64,000 bases of DNA from Bombyx mori (lineage: Eukaryota > Arthropoda > Insecta > Lepidoptera > Bombycidae), in assembly GCF_030269925.1 (NCBI RefSeq), contig NC_085108.1, forward strand, positions 6,758,001-6,822,000, in the 5' to 3' direction. This document shows, in pieces, positions 20,449 to 32,159 of the stretch. The position numbers were made by a program, and so were the translations under genes. Every line of letters begins with the position of its first letter. Within the stretch, counting starts at the first letter, position 1. The notes under the pieces were generated by a model that had not been told where the DNA came from, searched no databases, and worked only from the letters and a program-made list of their open reading frames with translations.

Positions 20449-20812
20449 TTTTTTTTATTACTTAGTTGGATGTCGATGCTGTCATCCACCTTGAGACGAA
20501 GTTCTAAGGTTTTAACATCGACTGTCCTGTCCTTCAATCGAAACGCATTACTACTTCACGGAATAGCCAGGGCGGTGGTACCTACCCGTGCGGACTCACA
20601 AGAGCTCCTACCACCAGTAATTACACAAATTATAATTTTGCGGGTTTGATTTTTATTACACGACGTTATTCCTTCACCGCGGAAGTCAATCGTGAACATT
20701 TGTTAGGTACGTATTTCATTAGAAAATTGGTACCCGCCTGCGGGATTCGAACACCGGTGCATCGCTACATACGAACGCATCTGACGTCTTATCCTTTAGG
20801 CCACGACGACTG
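20449..20812 (-). mobile_element. Bm1 SINE, full-length head with internal deletions
   Basis: Oligo-T to GCCACGACGAC. The 3' half has lost about 90 bp around the TGGTTACTGG block. Box A and box B in the tRNA-like head match consensus. Confidence 0.88.
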
Positions 20813-20864
20813 TTTTGTTTTGTTTCATTTATTAATTTAATGTATCCTCAGGTTTCAATCGTGT

Positions 20865-21155
20865 CTTCGGCGCGCACTTTGCGGTGGGTTTCGTGGAGTC
20901 GGAGTTGTGGGGCTCGATGGGGTTTAGTCGGTAGTCGGTTTTGCGGGGTAGCTCTTGCGTGGCAGACGCCGTGCAGTGCCTCGCGCGCCTTTCTCAAGGC
21001 GTAGTCTCACGGCAGGAATTGGAAGAAGAGGAGGACCCCTGTCTTCTTCTTCTCCTTGTTCTTCTCTGGAGGCGCCGGTGTCCGACATAACCCGGTCTCT
21101 TACCCCCCTCGACCGGGTACCCGTAAATGGATTCCCAAGCGTTAAAAAAAAAAAA
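20865..21155 (+). mobile_element. poly-A retroposed insertion with 14-bp target duplication
   Basis: A GC-rich 291-bp insert ending in a 12-base A run, flanked by perfect copies of GGTTTCAATCGTGT (20851-20864 and 21156-21169). This is the signature of target-primed reverse transcription. Its interior matches no other sequence here and is probably a 5'-truncated LINE end. Confidence 0.8.
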
Positions 21156-21235
21156 GGTTTCAATCGTGTAATAACAACGGCTTATTAACCGCCTAGCGTC
21201 TCTAAAAGTGCACAAAAGCCCAAAAAGGCAATGCA

Positions 21236-21470
21236 AAGTCGCTGGTTGTACCTTCTAGAATTCTCTGCCGAGGGTCGTGTGTTCGATTCCCGCATCAGGC
21301 AAACGTTCGTGTGACGAACAGGCTTATTTGTTCTTCGTTTTGGTGTTTATTTTCTATTTAAGTGTATATTTAATAGTATATATGTAAGTTTGTCAGTCCC
21401 CGGTACCCATAACACAAGGAATCTTAATTTGGAGCCGGATGACTGTGTGATTCGATTAAATCTTAAGCCT
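21236..21470 (+). mobile_element. SINE-2 (second tRNA-derived SINE)
   Basis: A box-B-like GTGTTCGATTCCCGC precedes CATCAGGCAAACG, GTGACGAACAG and TTGTTCTTCG blocks, then a tail with GTTTGTCAGTCCC and GGTACCCATAACACA. Related copies: 32160, 36977, 41027 (minus) and 48002 (tail). Confidence 0.6.
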
Positions 21471-21521
21471 CATGTTTCAAGGCTCATTGTCTTCGGTGAC
21501 CACTTAATACATTATGGGCTT

Positions 21522-21800
21522 GTCAATTCTTCTTCTTCTTGCTTCAGTTTCCTCAAGGGTCGTGACCACCTCATCGCAACAAGAGTTTATTCCGCATCAT
21601 TCCACGGCATTTGCCTCTATCGGTCGTCGAGTGTAGTGCGGTGTGTAGTGTAGTGTGGTGTCGAGGGTAGTGCGGATATGGTCAGTCCAACGTGTCGGGC
21701 CTCTACCTCGTGGTCTTCTTCCGTCCACCTTGCCAGTCACCATTAGCTTCTCCAAGTTACCGTTATCCTTTCTTGCAATGTGGCCAAAGTATTCCAGAAC
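21522..21800 (-). mobile_element. LINE-gamma 3' end with RT C-terminus
   Basis: The minus strand translates to a stretch with YFGHIARKD, LEKLMVTGKV and GRGPTRWTDHI, the conserved end of many insect non-LTR reverse transcriptases. It is followed by the 3' segment shared with 8291-8400. Broken by stops downstream; a 5'-truncated relic. Confidence 0.65.
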
Positions 21801-22796
21801 TCTACGTCAATTATCAGCCTTAAAAAATTTAGGTGTACTGCAACACTACTGAACAACAACTTCGAATCCGAGCTTAACAAACATTCCGAAAGCACGAACA
21901 GAGCTTTGTTGTAGAACCAAACACAAAAAAAGTTCAAACGGTAGCGTTTAATAGTCCCTAAAAGCCCAACTTAAAATATTATCGTCCTCATCTGTCAAGT
22001 TGAGACGGGTTATTTTGACATCTGTCAAATTAATGTCAAAATGGCTGCCTCGCGATAACTTGAGGAGTTTTAGGTGAATTGAAGATAGAAAACACGCATT
22101 TAATTGTTTTGTTCATTACAAATTAGATTTAATTGTTTTTCTTTTTGATTGAGTACGTATATTTTTCAATTTTAATTGATCGCAAAACCTTTTGTTTCAA
22201 AATTTAACCAATAAGATTATTTCGGTTTTTGTTGGGTGTTAAAGGTGTATAAATATGTCTATGCTATATTTACCATTATCCATACTTTATTCTACCATAC
22301 AACTTTAAAATGGAAAAGAATTAGCGCTTGTTAAAAAAAATCCCAACCTTCTTTAAAACATCAGCACAGTCTTACTTTACTACGAAAAGACGCTTAATAA
22401 AATAGATTTACGGCCGCTCACACTTGACGTTCCATTGACATATGTCATCAATGACACAAGTGACAGATACGTTCAGTCCTTTGCCGAAAAAAAAGTTTAA
22501 AACGATCAATTAAAACCTTTTAATTTGTCGAAAGGATAATACAGCAAATTAACACGGTCCCCGGGCGGCCGTTACATACATTAGTCAGCGTTAGGTTATA
22601 AATAAAACGACTTGGTATTGTCGTGAAACTGTAAATACGTCGGCGGGAACATTAGTTGAGGCGAATCATTAAAACTTTTGCGTTAAACGGAACGCATCCG
22701 CGGCAAGGGATGAGGGCGGTGACGTTTTTTGGTATCGACGTCGACTATCGATATCAGATGAAACAGTTACTAAAAAGTAAAACTTTAAACATAATC
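21801..22796. other. repeat-poor stretch, no gene
   Basis: About 1 kb without recognised repeats, moderately GC-rich near 22550-22760. A reasonable place to search for conserved inv regulatory DNA; nothing in the sequence proves it. Confidence 0.4.
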
Positions 22797-23049
22797 TATT
22801 TTTTTATTGCTTAGAAGTTGGACGAGTTCACAGCCTACCTGGTGTTAAGTAGTTATTGGAGCCCATAGACATCTACAACGTAAATGCGCCACCCACCTTG
22901 AGATATAAGTTCTAAGGTCTCAGTATAGTTACAGCGGCTGCCCCACCCTTCAAACCGAAACACATTACTGCTTCACGGCAGAAATAGGCGGGGTAATACC
23001 TACCCACGGGTAATACCCGCGCGGACTCACAAGACGTTCTACCACCAGG
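22797..23049 (-). mobile_element. Bm1 SINE, 5'-truncated
   Basis: Minus-strand body. A 10-bp block (CTACCCACGGGTAATACCCGCG) near 23000 shows a short local duplication. Confidence 0.88.
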
Positions 23050-24036
23050 CTAAATCTAAATAGTTTTATTTAATTAGTAAGGTGGGCGGTAGTTTCAGTT
23101 TCAGTGGACTACGGGCCATTAAGCACCAAGGGGACCTCAGCTAATCTGTCCAGGTATCATAGGAGAGCATCAGTAACAAATATCCCATAAGCATTAGAAC
23201 CAGAGATCTAATTCCACTCTTTAAATTAATTTCAAAATAATATCGATATAAGTTGAATGATCTAGTGATTCAATTAAAAAAATACTAGCAACCATTTCCC
23301 GGACAAATCGATATCAAAGCAGCACTAACAAAAAAAAAGCACTTAAACAGTCCAAGTGTGAAGTCACTTTTGGCGCCAAATCCGCTGTCAATCTGACAGC
23401 TCTTTACGATTCAAAAACGCACGCCCGACAATAAATAAACACAAAAACGTCATAACGCTAACAATAACATAAGTTTGGAATTAATAAATCGTAATAAAAG
23501 CGACCACACAGCGAGATTAATATGGATTTATATTATTTTTATACGGGCCGCCATTAAACAGCTAATTGGTAGAAACAGGAGAACACAGAAATAGCCGATC
23601 AGAATATTTAGAACGACGCGTATTTGTCGTGTTATTTATTTGTTTCACGGGTCATTGAGTTAATTTTAATTGTTTGCGTTTTAAGATAAGGAAACGGAAT
23701 TTTTATTTTGTTATACATATTATTATTACCAATTGCTTTAATAGTGTTTTGAAGAAATTTATTCAAACCGAATCGGTGAGGGAAAGAATATGAGGGAAGA
23801 TAAACAGTTTTATTGATTTATAGCCTATCTCGGGAAATAAATGTTCTGATCTTGGCTTCATAATTATAGGCCATCTGACAAACCTGTGAAGGTATTATAG
23901 GGTTAATCTTTAGATGTACAAATTCAGATATTCTGGTATCAGATTAAATCCCTAGGAACATTATCAAAGAACAAAAAAAAACCACAAAAAGTCTTGAATG
24001 TGAATTTTGTGAATACGTTTTAGCTTTCATTTGAGT
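23050..24036. other. repeat-poor stretch, no gene
   Basis: Nearly 1 kb without recognised repeats or reading frames. Confidence 0.4.
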
Positions 24037-24205
24037 AAGGATCCGCTGTGATTCTGACCAGATCTCCTCAGTGAGTCACGATTCTGATCCGGTGGTGGAT
24101 TTTGCGAAGCTTGCTAGGGCCAGTGTTAGCAAATTCTTTTAGATTGAGCCCGTGAGCTCACATACTGGTCGAAGCTGGAATAGTTCTTTAAACTACCAGC
24201 AGATA
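24037..24205 (-). repeat. repeat P fragment
   Basis: Complement of the CCACTGAG...GATCGGAA...GCAAG...GAGCTCAC core, ending near the GGCTATTCCAGC-like block. Confidence 0.6.
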
Positions 24206-24308
24206 TCACTATTGCTGGAATATCTAGATGTGTTTACCACATCCCATCAGACACACCCATTCCATTTCACGTGGATATGATTCGCCCTTAAGTTGAAAAC
24301 CGTACAAA

Positions 24309-24754
24309 TCTGTACTAATATTATAAAGATGAAAGATTTGTTTGTTTGTTTGTTTGTATTGAATAGGTTCCGAAACTACTGAACCGATTTGAAAAATTAT
24401 TTCACTGTTTGGAAGCTACACTATTCCCGAGTGACATAGTCTATAATCTTTTTTGAAAAAAATTAAGGATCCTTACTAAAACTCCAATAATCTAGCCTAA
24501 TGTGTAAAAAAATAACCCAAAATATTCTTTACATCGCGTGCCCTGCGAAAACTATTGATGATAGAATAAAATAATGTACTACGACTTTGTAGAACACATT
24601 ATTATTTACGAAAAGTGTCGCGACAGCATATGTCTGACTATTATAGTTGTGCCGTAATAAGTGTTCTTTTATTTCAAAAAAAATTAAAAAACGTCAAATA
24701 TCGTTGAAATTTTTGTTAAAGACCCGAGCGGAGCCGGAGCGGGCCGCTGGTAAA
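24309..24754 (+). mobile_element. Helitron with type A 5' end and a third 3' end
   Basis: Starts TCTGTACTAATATTATAAAG. Ends GGAGCCGGAGCGGGCCGCTGGT, a degenerate CTAGT preceded by a GC-rich hairpin-prone stretch that differs from types A and A'. Confidence 0.55.
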
Positions 24755-25047
24755 CAATAAAATGACAAAGTTGTCAACAGCGGCCAACGTAAAATTTCAA
24801 TGGTTAATTACTTTCGATTTCTCAAGCATAGACGTATTCGCCTACCGGTCGCTACCATTGACTAATCGTTCGGACGGCCGCGTTAGGGTCCCGTAAGAGT
24901 GAAACCATCGAAAGCGCTGTCTAAATGTTAACACCATCATAATATACCACAAATAATATATATTTCGGTTGTTAGATAAGCCGGAGACGTGGAAATCGTT
25001 ACGACAAAGATTCATCCGATTGAATATACAATTATAAAAAGTTTTAA

Positions 25048-25326
25048 TCTATATATATAAAAATGAATTGCTGTTCGTTAGTCTCGCTAAAACTGAAGAA
25101 CGGCTAGACTGATTTGGCTAATTTTGGTCTTGAATTATTTGTGGAAGTCCACAGAAGGATAAATATGAAAATGCTCGGAATTAAATAAAAATAACAATTT
25201 TGTTTTCCCTTTGACGTGTCCCTCGTCGGACGGATTCCTTTTGTTTGTTTTAAGTTTATTTTATACAAAAGTTTACGTATTTTATTTATCGATTGAAGCA
25301 CTATGATGTCTGCCGGGTCAGCTAGT
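25048..25326 (+). mobile_element. non-autonomous Helitron, type B
   Basis: TCTATATATATAAAAATGAA to GGGTCAGCTAGT, 279 bp. Slightly shorter than the 19901 copy through a small internal deletion. Confidence 0.78.
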
Positions 25327-26595
25327 CTGTAATAGAGTTTTTTTTTAACAAAAATTAAAATTGACCTTAAGACAAATTAAATTTATTAGATGATTCATAA
25401 CGCATCGACATCAAAGAACAAATCAAGAAATGTGTGCCATTTTCAAAAGTCAATATTCAATTATATTACTTAGTATCTATTACATTACCTATATTAGTAT
25501 ATCCAAGCGAACGAGGTGGAACCCTTGATACCGGAATGAAAATTGAACTCTGATTGCTTGCTGCGGATGAGGTCCAACTAAATTCGCTCAATTCTTAACG
25601 CTTAGCCGCATAGTAATCTCCCTGGCGCTATGGAGGAGCATCCTTAAAGAGGAATGTATCTCTCATCAGGAGAACCTGTGACCTTTGGTAACTGGAAGAT
25701 GACCCAAGTAGGAGAAATTATCTGCATTCGAGGACTTTAATTTTGTCTCCGAATTTCCTAGTATCTTGCCTATTTCTGTCGCGAACCTTTAAACTAAGAA
25801 TTCGTTGTCATGTCTTAGGGCGTCATTCACTTTGTGATCCCTATTGACCCTTACCACTTAACCGCAGACATTATGAGTTACTACAAAAAAATCTTTAAAC
25901 AATCTGTGGCATTTAAGTACGCACCTTTGTATGATGCGTAAGCCCGAACGCACGAGAGGTGGGAAAAAGAATATAGTCTGTTACACGGGACCTTTTTTAC
26001 CGCCGAAAAAAAAAACGTAAAAATATTTTTTATCTATAATTCTAATAATCTAATGTGTATAATAACTAATATAATATAATATCTTAGAATTATTTATGCC
26101 GTTACAACAATAAAAGTAATATTGTTTCAACTGTGGTGTTAATTACATAAAACATGATTTTACGGCGAAATAAAGAAGGGACTATACGAACTCCCTCAAA
26201 TCCATTTTGGTCTCGACGGAACCCGTTACTTGTGATTATTTCACGCTTCACTTATAATATATTTTTTGTCGCACTCTCGCCGTTGTCTCAAGCTTTCGAT
26301 AACCTGAACTTTTACGTTTAAAGCTTAATAGCCCTATTAATAAAAGTCCAAATAAGATAAACAAGTAGACAGGGCTCCTATCTTTTTACGATTTTTAAAG
26401 ATATCAAGTAATGAGTTCATTATTCTTTTAAAAATAAATGTATAGTACAAAAACCGTTTGAGAAAACAAACTTAAAAAAATAATAATAGTAAAAACACCT
26501 ATATTTTTTATATTTAAATCAAACTCGTAAATTTATTTAATTATACCGTATAATAAAGCTTTGTATAATAAAGTCGATGTATGTTCCAGACTTCG
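25327..26595. other. repeat-poor stretch, no gene
   Basis: 1.27 kb with no recognised repeat, the longest such stretch in the window. 25500-25900 is more balanced in base composition than its surroundings. No reading frame of note. Confidence 0.4.
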
Positions 26596-27355
26596 TGGTC
26601 GTCGTGGCCTAAAGGATAAAACGTCCGGTGCATTCGTATGTAGCGATGCACCGGTGTTCGAATCCCGCTGGCGGGTACCAATTTTTCTAATGAAATACGT
26701 ACTCAACAAATGTTTTAAATACAAGGTCAAACAATTTTATCTCTCATCAACCGAATGATCATGGTTCTATACTCTTCGCATATACGAGTGTTACTGTGTT
26801 ACTTATAATATTTGCTATGTGTATGTGCTATAATTCTCATGTTGTATTTGTTATTTTAGTTATGTGGTATTTGTTCTACACACACTTATCACTTTTTATT
26901 ATTATTCTCATTATCCTCTCGCAGGTCTGCTGGAAGAGATTTCTCAAAGAAATAAGCAGTGCCTTTGTACATAATTTTCCTATTACTCTGTACTGAGTCT
27001 TGTTTTCTGTGTGTACATAAATAAAAAATAAAAAAAATGTTCACGATTGACTTCCACGTTGAAGGAATAACATCGTGTAATAAAAATAAAACCCGCAAAA
27101 TTATAATTTGCATACTCACTGATGGTAGGACCTCTTGGGAGTCCGTACGGGTAGGTACCACCACTCCGCCTATTTCCGCCGTGAAGCAGTAATGCGTTTC
27201 GGTTCAAAGGGTGGGGTAGCCGTTGTTACTATACTGAGACCTCAGAACTTATATCTCAAGGTGGGTGGCGCATTTACGTTGTAGATGTCTATGGGCTCTA
27301 GTAACCACTTAATACTAGGTTAGCTGTGGGCTAGTCCACCTATCTAAGCAAGAAA
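26596..27355 (+). mobile_element. Bm1 SINE, full length, split by a LINE insertion
   Basis: The tRNA-like head (GTCGTCGTGGCCTAAAGG to ACTCAACAAATGTT) ends at 26714 and the rest resumes with AAATGTTCACGATTG at 27035. Boxes A and B are intact. The element ends AAGCAAGAAAAAAA. Confidence 0.88.
26715..27034 (+). mobile_element. LINE 3' end inserted in Bm1
   Basis: A 320-bp insert ending ACATAAATAAAAAATAAAAA, flanked by AAATGTT on both sides (26708-26714, 27035-27041). Near the end it carries CTCGCAGGTCTGCTGGAAGA and TGCCTTTGTACAT, which I recognise as a common lepidopteran LINE end; exact family unknown. Confidence 0.7.
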
Positions 27356-27476
27356 AAAATGCGGTCAATCTTCTAAGCTCCATAATTAAAATTTGACTGC
27401 TAGAAACACTAGAGGTGATCCGCGGTTTCAGTTCAATTTTTAAAACACACCTATTTAAACATATCGTTATTATCTG

Positions 27477-27665
27477 GTAGTGCAAGATAGAGCGGGAAGA
27501 GGTCCACCGAAAAAGACATGGATGGAATGTGTGAATGACGATATGAGAGTAACAGGAGTGAGTGTTGAGATGACGACTGATGGAAGAGAATGGTATAGAA
27601 TAATTCGCTGTAATGACCCTACCTAGTGGGATAAGGTAGAGACAAAGCAGAAGAAGAAGCTATTG
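27477..27665 (+). mobile_element. LINE-beta 3' coding end
   Basis: Translates to GRGPPKKTWMECVNDDM, then VSVEMTTDGREW and a decayed RCNDPT end. This is the conserved C-terminus of an insect non-LTR reverse transcriptase. In-frame stop near the end; 5'-truncated. Confidence 0.65.
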
Positions 27666-28201
27666 CCTGGGCCATAAGCTTCAAATTGACCAATTTGTAT
27701 GACCGTGGTTACGTGACGCGCGACCACATCGGCGAATAGACAGCCTTATCCGTCGTTATCCGGGTCAAATCAAATTTACCATAAAATAATCTCAAGCGAT
27801 AATCCAGCTTACACGAACTCTGTGTAATTTTTTCTAAAATATAAGCACACTGTTGAAGTTAGTTGGACAACGCTATGCCCAATCTCGAACCCCTAACCTC
27901 ACGCGTGCCACCACTACGCCACGAGTACTGTTATTAAGCAACCGAGCTAAGTATAAGTTATGTGAAATGTTTTATAGCTTGCAAAACTTACAACTAGCGT
28001 GGGTGGAGCTTAAAGTTTTACGATGGAACATATACAGGATGTCCCGATTTGTAAGTTCGGGTATCCTTTGTAAAAGATAATTCTCTCACAGGCAGTAATA
28101 TTGATTCAGTAATAACTTAATATCAGGATGGCTTCTAATATCAGGCTGAGAAGATCCGGCGAGAAAACCATTATGCAGTATCTTTGAGGTTTATTTTGGA
28201 C
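27666..28201. other. no gene; weak tRNA-like SINE head (-)
   Basis: 27872-27935 complements to a tRNA-like stretch with GGGGTTCGAGATTGGG (box B-like), likely a SINE head remnant rather than a tRNA, since no acceptor stem can be paired. The rest is unrecognised. Confidence 0.35.
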
Positions 28202-28437
28202 TTTTTTTTTTATTGCTTAGATGGGTGGACGAGCTCACAGCCCACCTGGTGTTAAGCCCATAGATATCTACAACGTAAATACGCCACCCACCTTGAGACA
28301 TAAATTCTAAGGTCTCAATTATAGTTACAACGGCTGCCCCACCCTTCAAACAGAAACGCATTTCTGCTTCACGGCAGAAATAGGCAGGATGGTGGTACCT
28401 ACCCGTGCAGACTCACAAGAGGTCCTACCACCAGTAC
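28202..28437 (-). mobile_element. Bm1 SINE, 5'-truncated
   Basis: Minus-strand body with a small deletion in the TGGTTACTGGAG block. Confidence 0.9.
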
Positions 28438-28918
28438 TTGTATAGCTAATTTTATGTTACATATAACATATTCATAGCACGAACAACGTCACAACCATAT
28501 ATTGTTAATGTATGTAGCATTAATATATTACACAATTATTATAAATATTGTTATCGAAGTTTTCATACGGCTCAAAGGTTCATTATTGGTGACCAATCTA
28601 TTTTGAATGACGCTTTTAATTCGAACTTCAAAAGAACATACAAAAAGAAATGAAAAGTTGATAATATTCATGTGACGTTGTTTGAAAATACGATTAAAAT
28701 TACTATGTAACACCCCGTATATATACAGAGTGTTACCTCGTGTGCGGTCCATGAAGTCATTCGGCCCACGCGGCAAAGATTACAGCTTGTATACACACTC
28801 GGACATGTCGTATTGACGGTTTCATCGCGAATTGAAATGTCATAACTTGAAGCTCGCATGCCGCTCAGGTTTATTTTTCTCGATTAGAGACTGTTCGTAT
28901 CGAAACGCCTTATTTAAA
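28438..28918. other. no gene; 31-bp imperfect palindrome
   Basis: 28706-28736 reads GTAACACCCCGTATATATAC then AGAGTGTTAC, an imperfect inverted repeat centred on TATATA. Otherwise unrecognised. Confidence 0.4.
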
Positions 28919-29204
28919 ACTAGCTGACCCGGCAGACTTGGTAGTGCCTCAATCGATAAATAAAAGACCTAAACTTTTGTATAAAATAAACTTAAAACAA
29001 ACAAAAGGAATCCGTCCGATGGAGGACACATCAAAGGGAAAACAAAAATGTTATTTTTTATTTAATTCCGAGCATTTTCATATTTATCTACATTTTGAAC
29101 CTTCTCTGGACTTCCACAAATAATTCAAGACCAAAATTAGCCAAATCGGTCCAGCCGTTCTCGAGTTTTAGCGAGACCAACGAACAGCAATTCATTTTTA
29201 TATA

Positions 29205-30510
29205 CCTAGTCAGGTCATAAATTCTGTCACATGTTTAATGTAAAATAATTGAAACAAGTTTATTCATTATGTAACCATTCATATACCAAAATGAACTTAA
29301 CAAAACATAGATTCTTATGACACTAAAGTTTATTCAAAATGACCTCCGTGATTTTGAATACAGGCCTTCAATCTGTGCGGCCAGTCGTCTATCGCAGCAC
29401 GAACGAGGTCCATGTCAATATCGGCGGCTGTCTTAATCAAGGATGTCTTGAGTGACTCCAAATTGGGATGAGGCTTTGAGCACGCCTTTTCCTCCAAGCG
29501 TTGCCATATCTTGTAATCTAACGGATTCAAATCTGGACTGGAGGAGGGCCAGTCTTCGTGCCGGATGAAGTCGATTTCACGCGCCGCCAGCCAGTCTTGT
29601 GTGCTCTTCGCTCTATGAGCTGGCGCCGAATCTTGTTGGAATACCCAGTGCCTGTTATTGAACATAGTATGAGAAGCAGGTTCCACAAGGTTCGTCAGGA
29701 CTGTATTTTGACACACAACTGCATTCGTTTTTACACCTTTCTCATAAAAATGTACCTCTATTAAGCCCCAATAAGAAACTCCCAACCATACCATGAGCGA
29801 GGATGGAAAATGACCTCGTTGGACACGCGGAATACGGTTGCTCGCTTCTTCACTACTGTGTGCGTACACCTTATCATTTTGTTTGTTGTAGCTCTCTTCT
29901 ACGGTAAAAAATTTTTTATCCGAAAAAAAATTTCCCGATATTTTTTTCCTCGCGTACCGCTTCAACAAAGCGCGGCATCTCTTCAGTCTCAGGTCCATTA
30001 GACGAGCATTCAAACGATGTCCTGTTTTTCTTCGATATGCCCGAAGCCCTAAGTCTTCATTTAACACCTTTTCACCGTGGTTCTGCTTAACCCCATCTGA
30101 AGGGCCAACAGTTTCTGCTTACGTTTGGGATTTCTTTGAATTCGCGCCTTCACAGCTTTTATCACTGCTGGAGTCCTAACAGACCGAGGGCGACCACTTC
30201 TTGACCTGTCATCTACACTAGAGTCTTCATTGTATCGTTTGATGGTACGATAAACGAATATTTTGGTTATATTCAAATTTTTCAGTATGTTAAAACTTTG
30301 AATTGGCGCGTAACCGCAACGATGCAACGCAATAACTGCAACACGGTCTTCTTTAAGCGTCCACTCCATATTTAAAAATGAGTAAAATTCTAAAAGTATA
30401 CATTTTTATTTTCATGAACAATTCGAAATTCGAATTCAATAAACTTTTTTGTGGCCAGCATTCTAAAAGAAAAGTTTTTACTGTATGACAATACTTATGA
30501 CCTGACTAGT
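29205..30510 (-). mobile_element. maT-clade (DD37D) transposon, Bmmar1-like
   Basis: 1,306 bp, flanked by a TA target duplication (29203-29204, 30511-30512). Imperfect terminal inverted repeats share CTAGTCAGGTCATAA just inside each end. It encodes a transposase whose catalytic spacing is DD37D, which defines maT elements; Bmmar1 of B. mori is a member. It sits within a type B Helitron. Confidence 0.85.
29330..30369 (-). pseudogene. maT transposase, one frameshift
   Basis: An ATG at 30369 opens a 102-codon frame with helix-turn-helix DNA-binding sequence (VAVIALHRCGYAPIQ, DDRSRSGRPRSVRT), which stops at 30061. From about 30067 a second frame of about 245 codons carries LGLRAYRRKTGHRL, a first Asp in FFSDKKFF, a second in WVFQQDSAPAHRA and a third in SPDLNPLDYKIW. 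From the second to the third Asp there are 37 residues. The two frames join as one transposase broken by what looks like a single-base deletion. Length otherwise fits the family (about 345 residues). Not expected to be active as it stands. Confidence 0.85.
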
Positions 30511-30518
30511 TATATAGA

Positions 30519-30662
30519 TTTCTCCACTATTTATTATACATATAAACCTTCCTCGTCAATCACTATCTATAAAAAAAACGCATCAAAATCCGTTGCGTAG
30601 TTTTAAAGATTTAAGCACACATAGGGACAGAGAAAGCGACTTTGTTTTATACTATGTAGTGA
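30519..30662 (-). mobile_element. Helitron type E fragment
   Basis: Shares the AAATCCGTTGCGTAGTTTTA block and the TTTTATACTATGTAGTGA terminus with 36148-36362. The 3' half is missing; it directly abuts the type B Helitron end. Confidence 0.6.
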
Positions 30663-30750
30663 TGCGAGCCGAGGATTCGTGAGACGACAAACTGGCCTAA
30701 AGCTACCAGCGAATAGTTAGGGGAAAAAACAAAGGATTATAAATTTTTTT

Positions 30751-30988
30751 AGTGGTGGTGGGACCTCTTGTGAGTCCGCGCGGGTAGGTACCACCACCCT
30801 GCGTATTTCTGCGTGAAGCAGTATTGCGTTTCGGTTTGAAGGGCGGGGCAGCCGTTGTAACTATACTTGAGACCTTAGAACTTATACCTCAAGGTGGGTG
30901 GCGCATTTACGTTGTAGATGTCTATGGGCTCCAGTAACCACTTAACACCAGGTAGGCTGTGAGCCCGTCCACACATCAAAGCAATCCC
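30751..30988 (+). mobile_element. Bm1 SINE, 5'-truncated, no A tail
   Basis: Bm1 body ending at AAGCAATCCC, without an A-run, followed by a second short tail-like block at 31049-31095. Confidence 0.85.
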
Positions 30989-31304
30989 GTGTGGAATCAG
31001 AAGTAGTTTGTTCACAAGTTTAGCAGCGGCATCACACGGTATACCTACCAGCCAGTAACCACTTAACATCAGATGGGCCGTCAGCTCGTCTGTCAATCAA
31101 CACATAAAAACACAATAGGATACACCTTCTCTCGATAGTAATCCAGTTTTTCGTTTATTTTCAAACACGTACGAAGACGTATCAGCGTGTGTGGTCTCTG
31201 ATCGCCCACGCCCCGAAGATACGGCGTGAGCATTCCGATAAACAGTCCGTCTCGATTTGATAATAACATTATTATCCAGACAATCATTTCAACAGATCAA
31301 TTTT

Positions 31305-31538
31305 ACTGGTGGTAGGACCTCTGTGAGTCCGCGCGGGTGGGTACCACCACCCTGCCTATTTCTGCCGTGAAGCAGTAATGCGTTTCGGTTTGAAGCGCGG
31401 GGCAGCCGTTGTAACTATACTTGAGACCTTAGAACTTATATCTCAAGGTGGGTGGCGCATTTACGTTGTGGAAGTCTATGGGCTCCAGTAACCACTTAAC
31501 ACCAGGTGGGCTGTGAGCTCATCCACTCATCTAAACTT
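31305..31538 (+). mobile_element. Bm1 SINE, truncated at both ends
   Basis: From ACTGGTGGTAGGAC to CATCCACTCATCTAAAC. No A tail. Confidence 0.85.
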
Positions 31539-31560
31539 AAACGACCTCAAGACGTCTTTT

Positions 31561-31960
31561 TTATATTTTTTATTGCCCCTGTAGGCAGACAAGCATACGA
31601 CCTGATGGTGAGTGGTTACCGTCGCCTATAGACGTCAGCAATGCCAGAGGTAGAGCCAAGCCGCTGCCTACCGCTTAATACTGTCCACAAGCCTCGTTTG
31701 AAGAAGGACATGTCATAGCGCTCGGGATACACCGTGGAGGGGAGCTCATTCCAAAGCCGGATGGTACGTGGCTAAAAAGATATCTGTAAACGCACTGTGG
31801 ATGAACGCAGTGGCTCCAGGTAGTATGGATGAACTCTACTCCGGTAGCGGGCGGTGCGATGGTAAAAACGCGATGATGGTATCATCTCGAACAATTCCTC
31901 AGAGCACTCTCCATGGAACATCGGTACAATATACAGAAGGAACCGAAGTCCCTCCGCAAA
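31561..31960 (-). mobile_element. LINE-alpha 3' end with RT C-terminus
   Basis: Minus-strand 3' end of a non-LTR retrotransposon, tail as T run at 31558. Read from the minus strand it contains coding remnants of the LWNELPS / YDMSFFK / HGRR C-terminus seen best at 46848-47230. The non-coding tail includes GGTGAGTGGTTACCGTCGCC (plus strand). Probably a Jockey/CR1-type LINE. Confidence 0.7.
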
Positions 31961-32159
31961 TCCAGTGGTTCCAAGTATGGACCGATACGGTACACTGAGA
32001 ATTAATCTCTCCTGCGCTGAACGCTGTGTTTTGACAAATTAATTTTGAACTTTTCTTACTGATAATTATATTTAGTCTAGGGTTGGCTAGACAAGTTTTT
32101 TTTTTTATAATTTGTCGCACAGCACTCGGATAATACCGCGAAGGGGATCCTAAAGTCGC

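Larger units (their letters stand above)
20401..21235 (-). repeat. repeat Q copy, twice interrupted
   Basis: Begins TTTTTGGCGGGAAG, like the 57680 copy. It is broken by Bm1 (20449-20812) and by a poly-A insertion (20865-21155), then resumes with the TAATAACAACGGCTTATTAACC block. Diverged. Confidence 0.5.
28919..30518 (-). mobile_element. Helitron type B interrupted by maT
   Basis: ACTAG at 28919 begins the complement of a type B Helitron. It reaches TTCATTTTTATATA at 29204, is broken by the maT element, and its last bases TATATAGA continue at 30511-30518. The Helitron is therefore older than the maT insertion. Confidence 0.8.
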
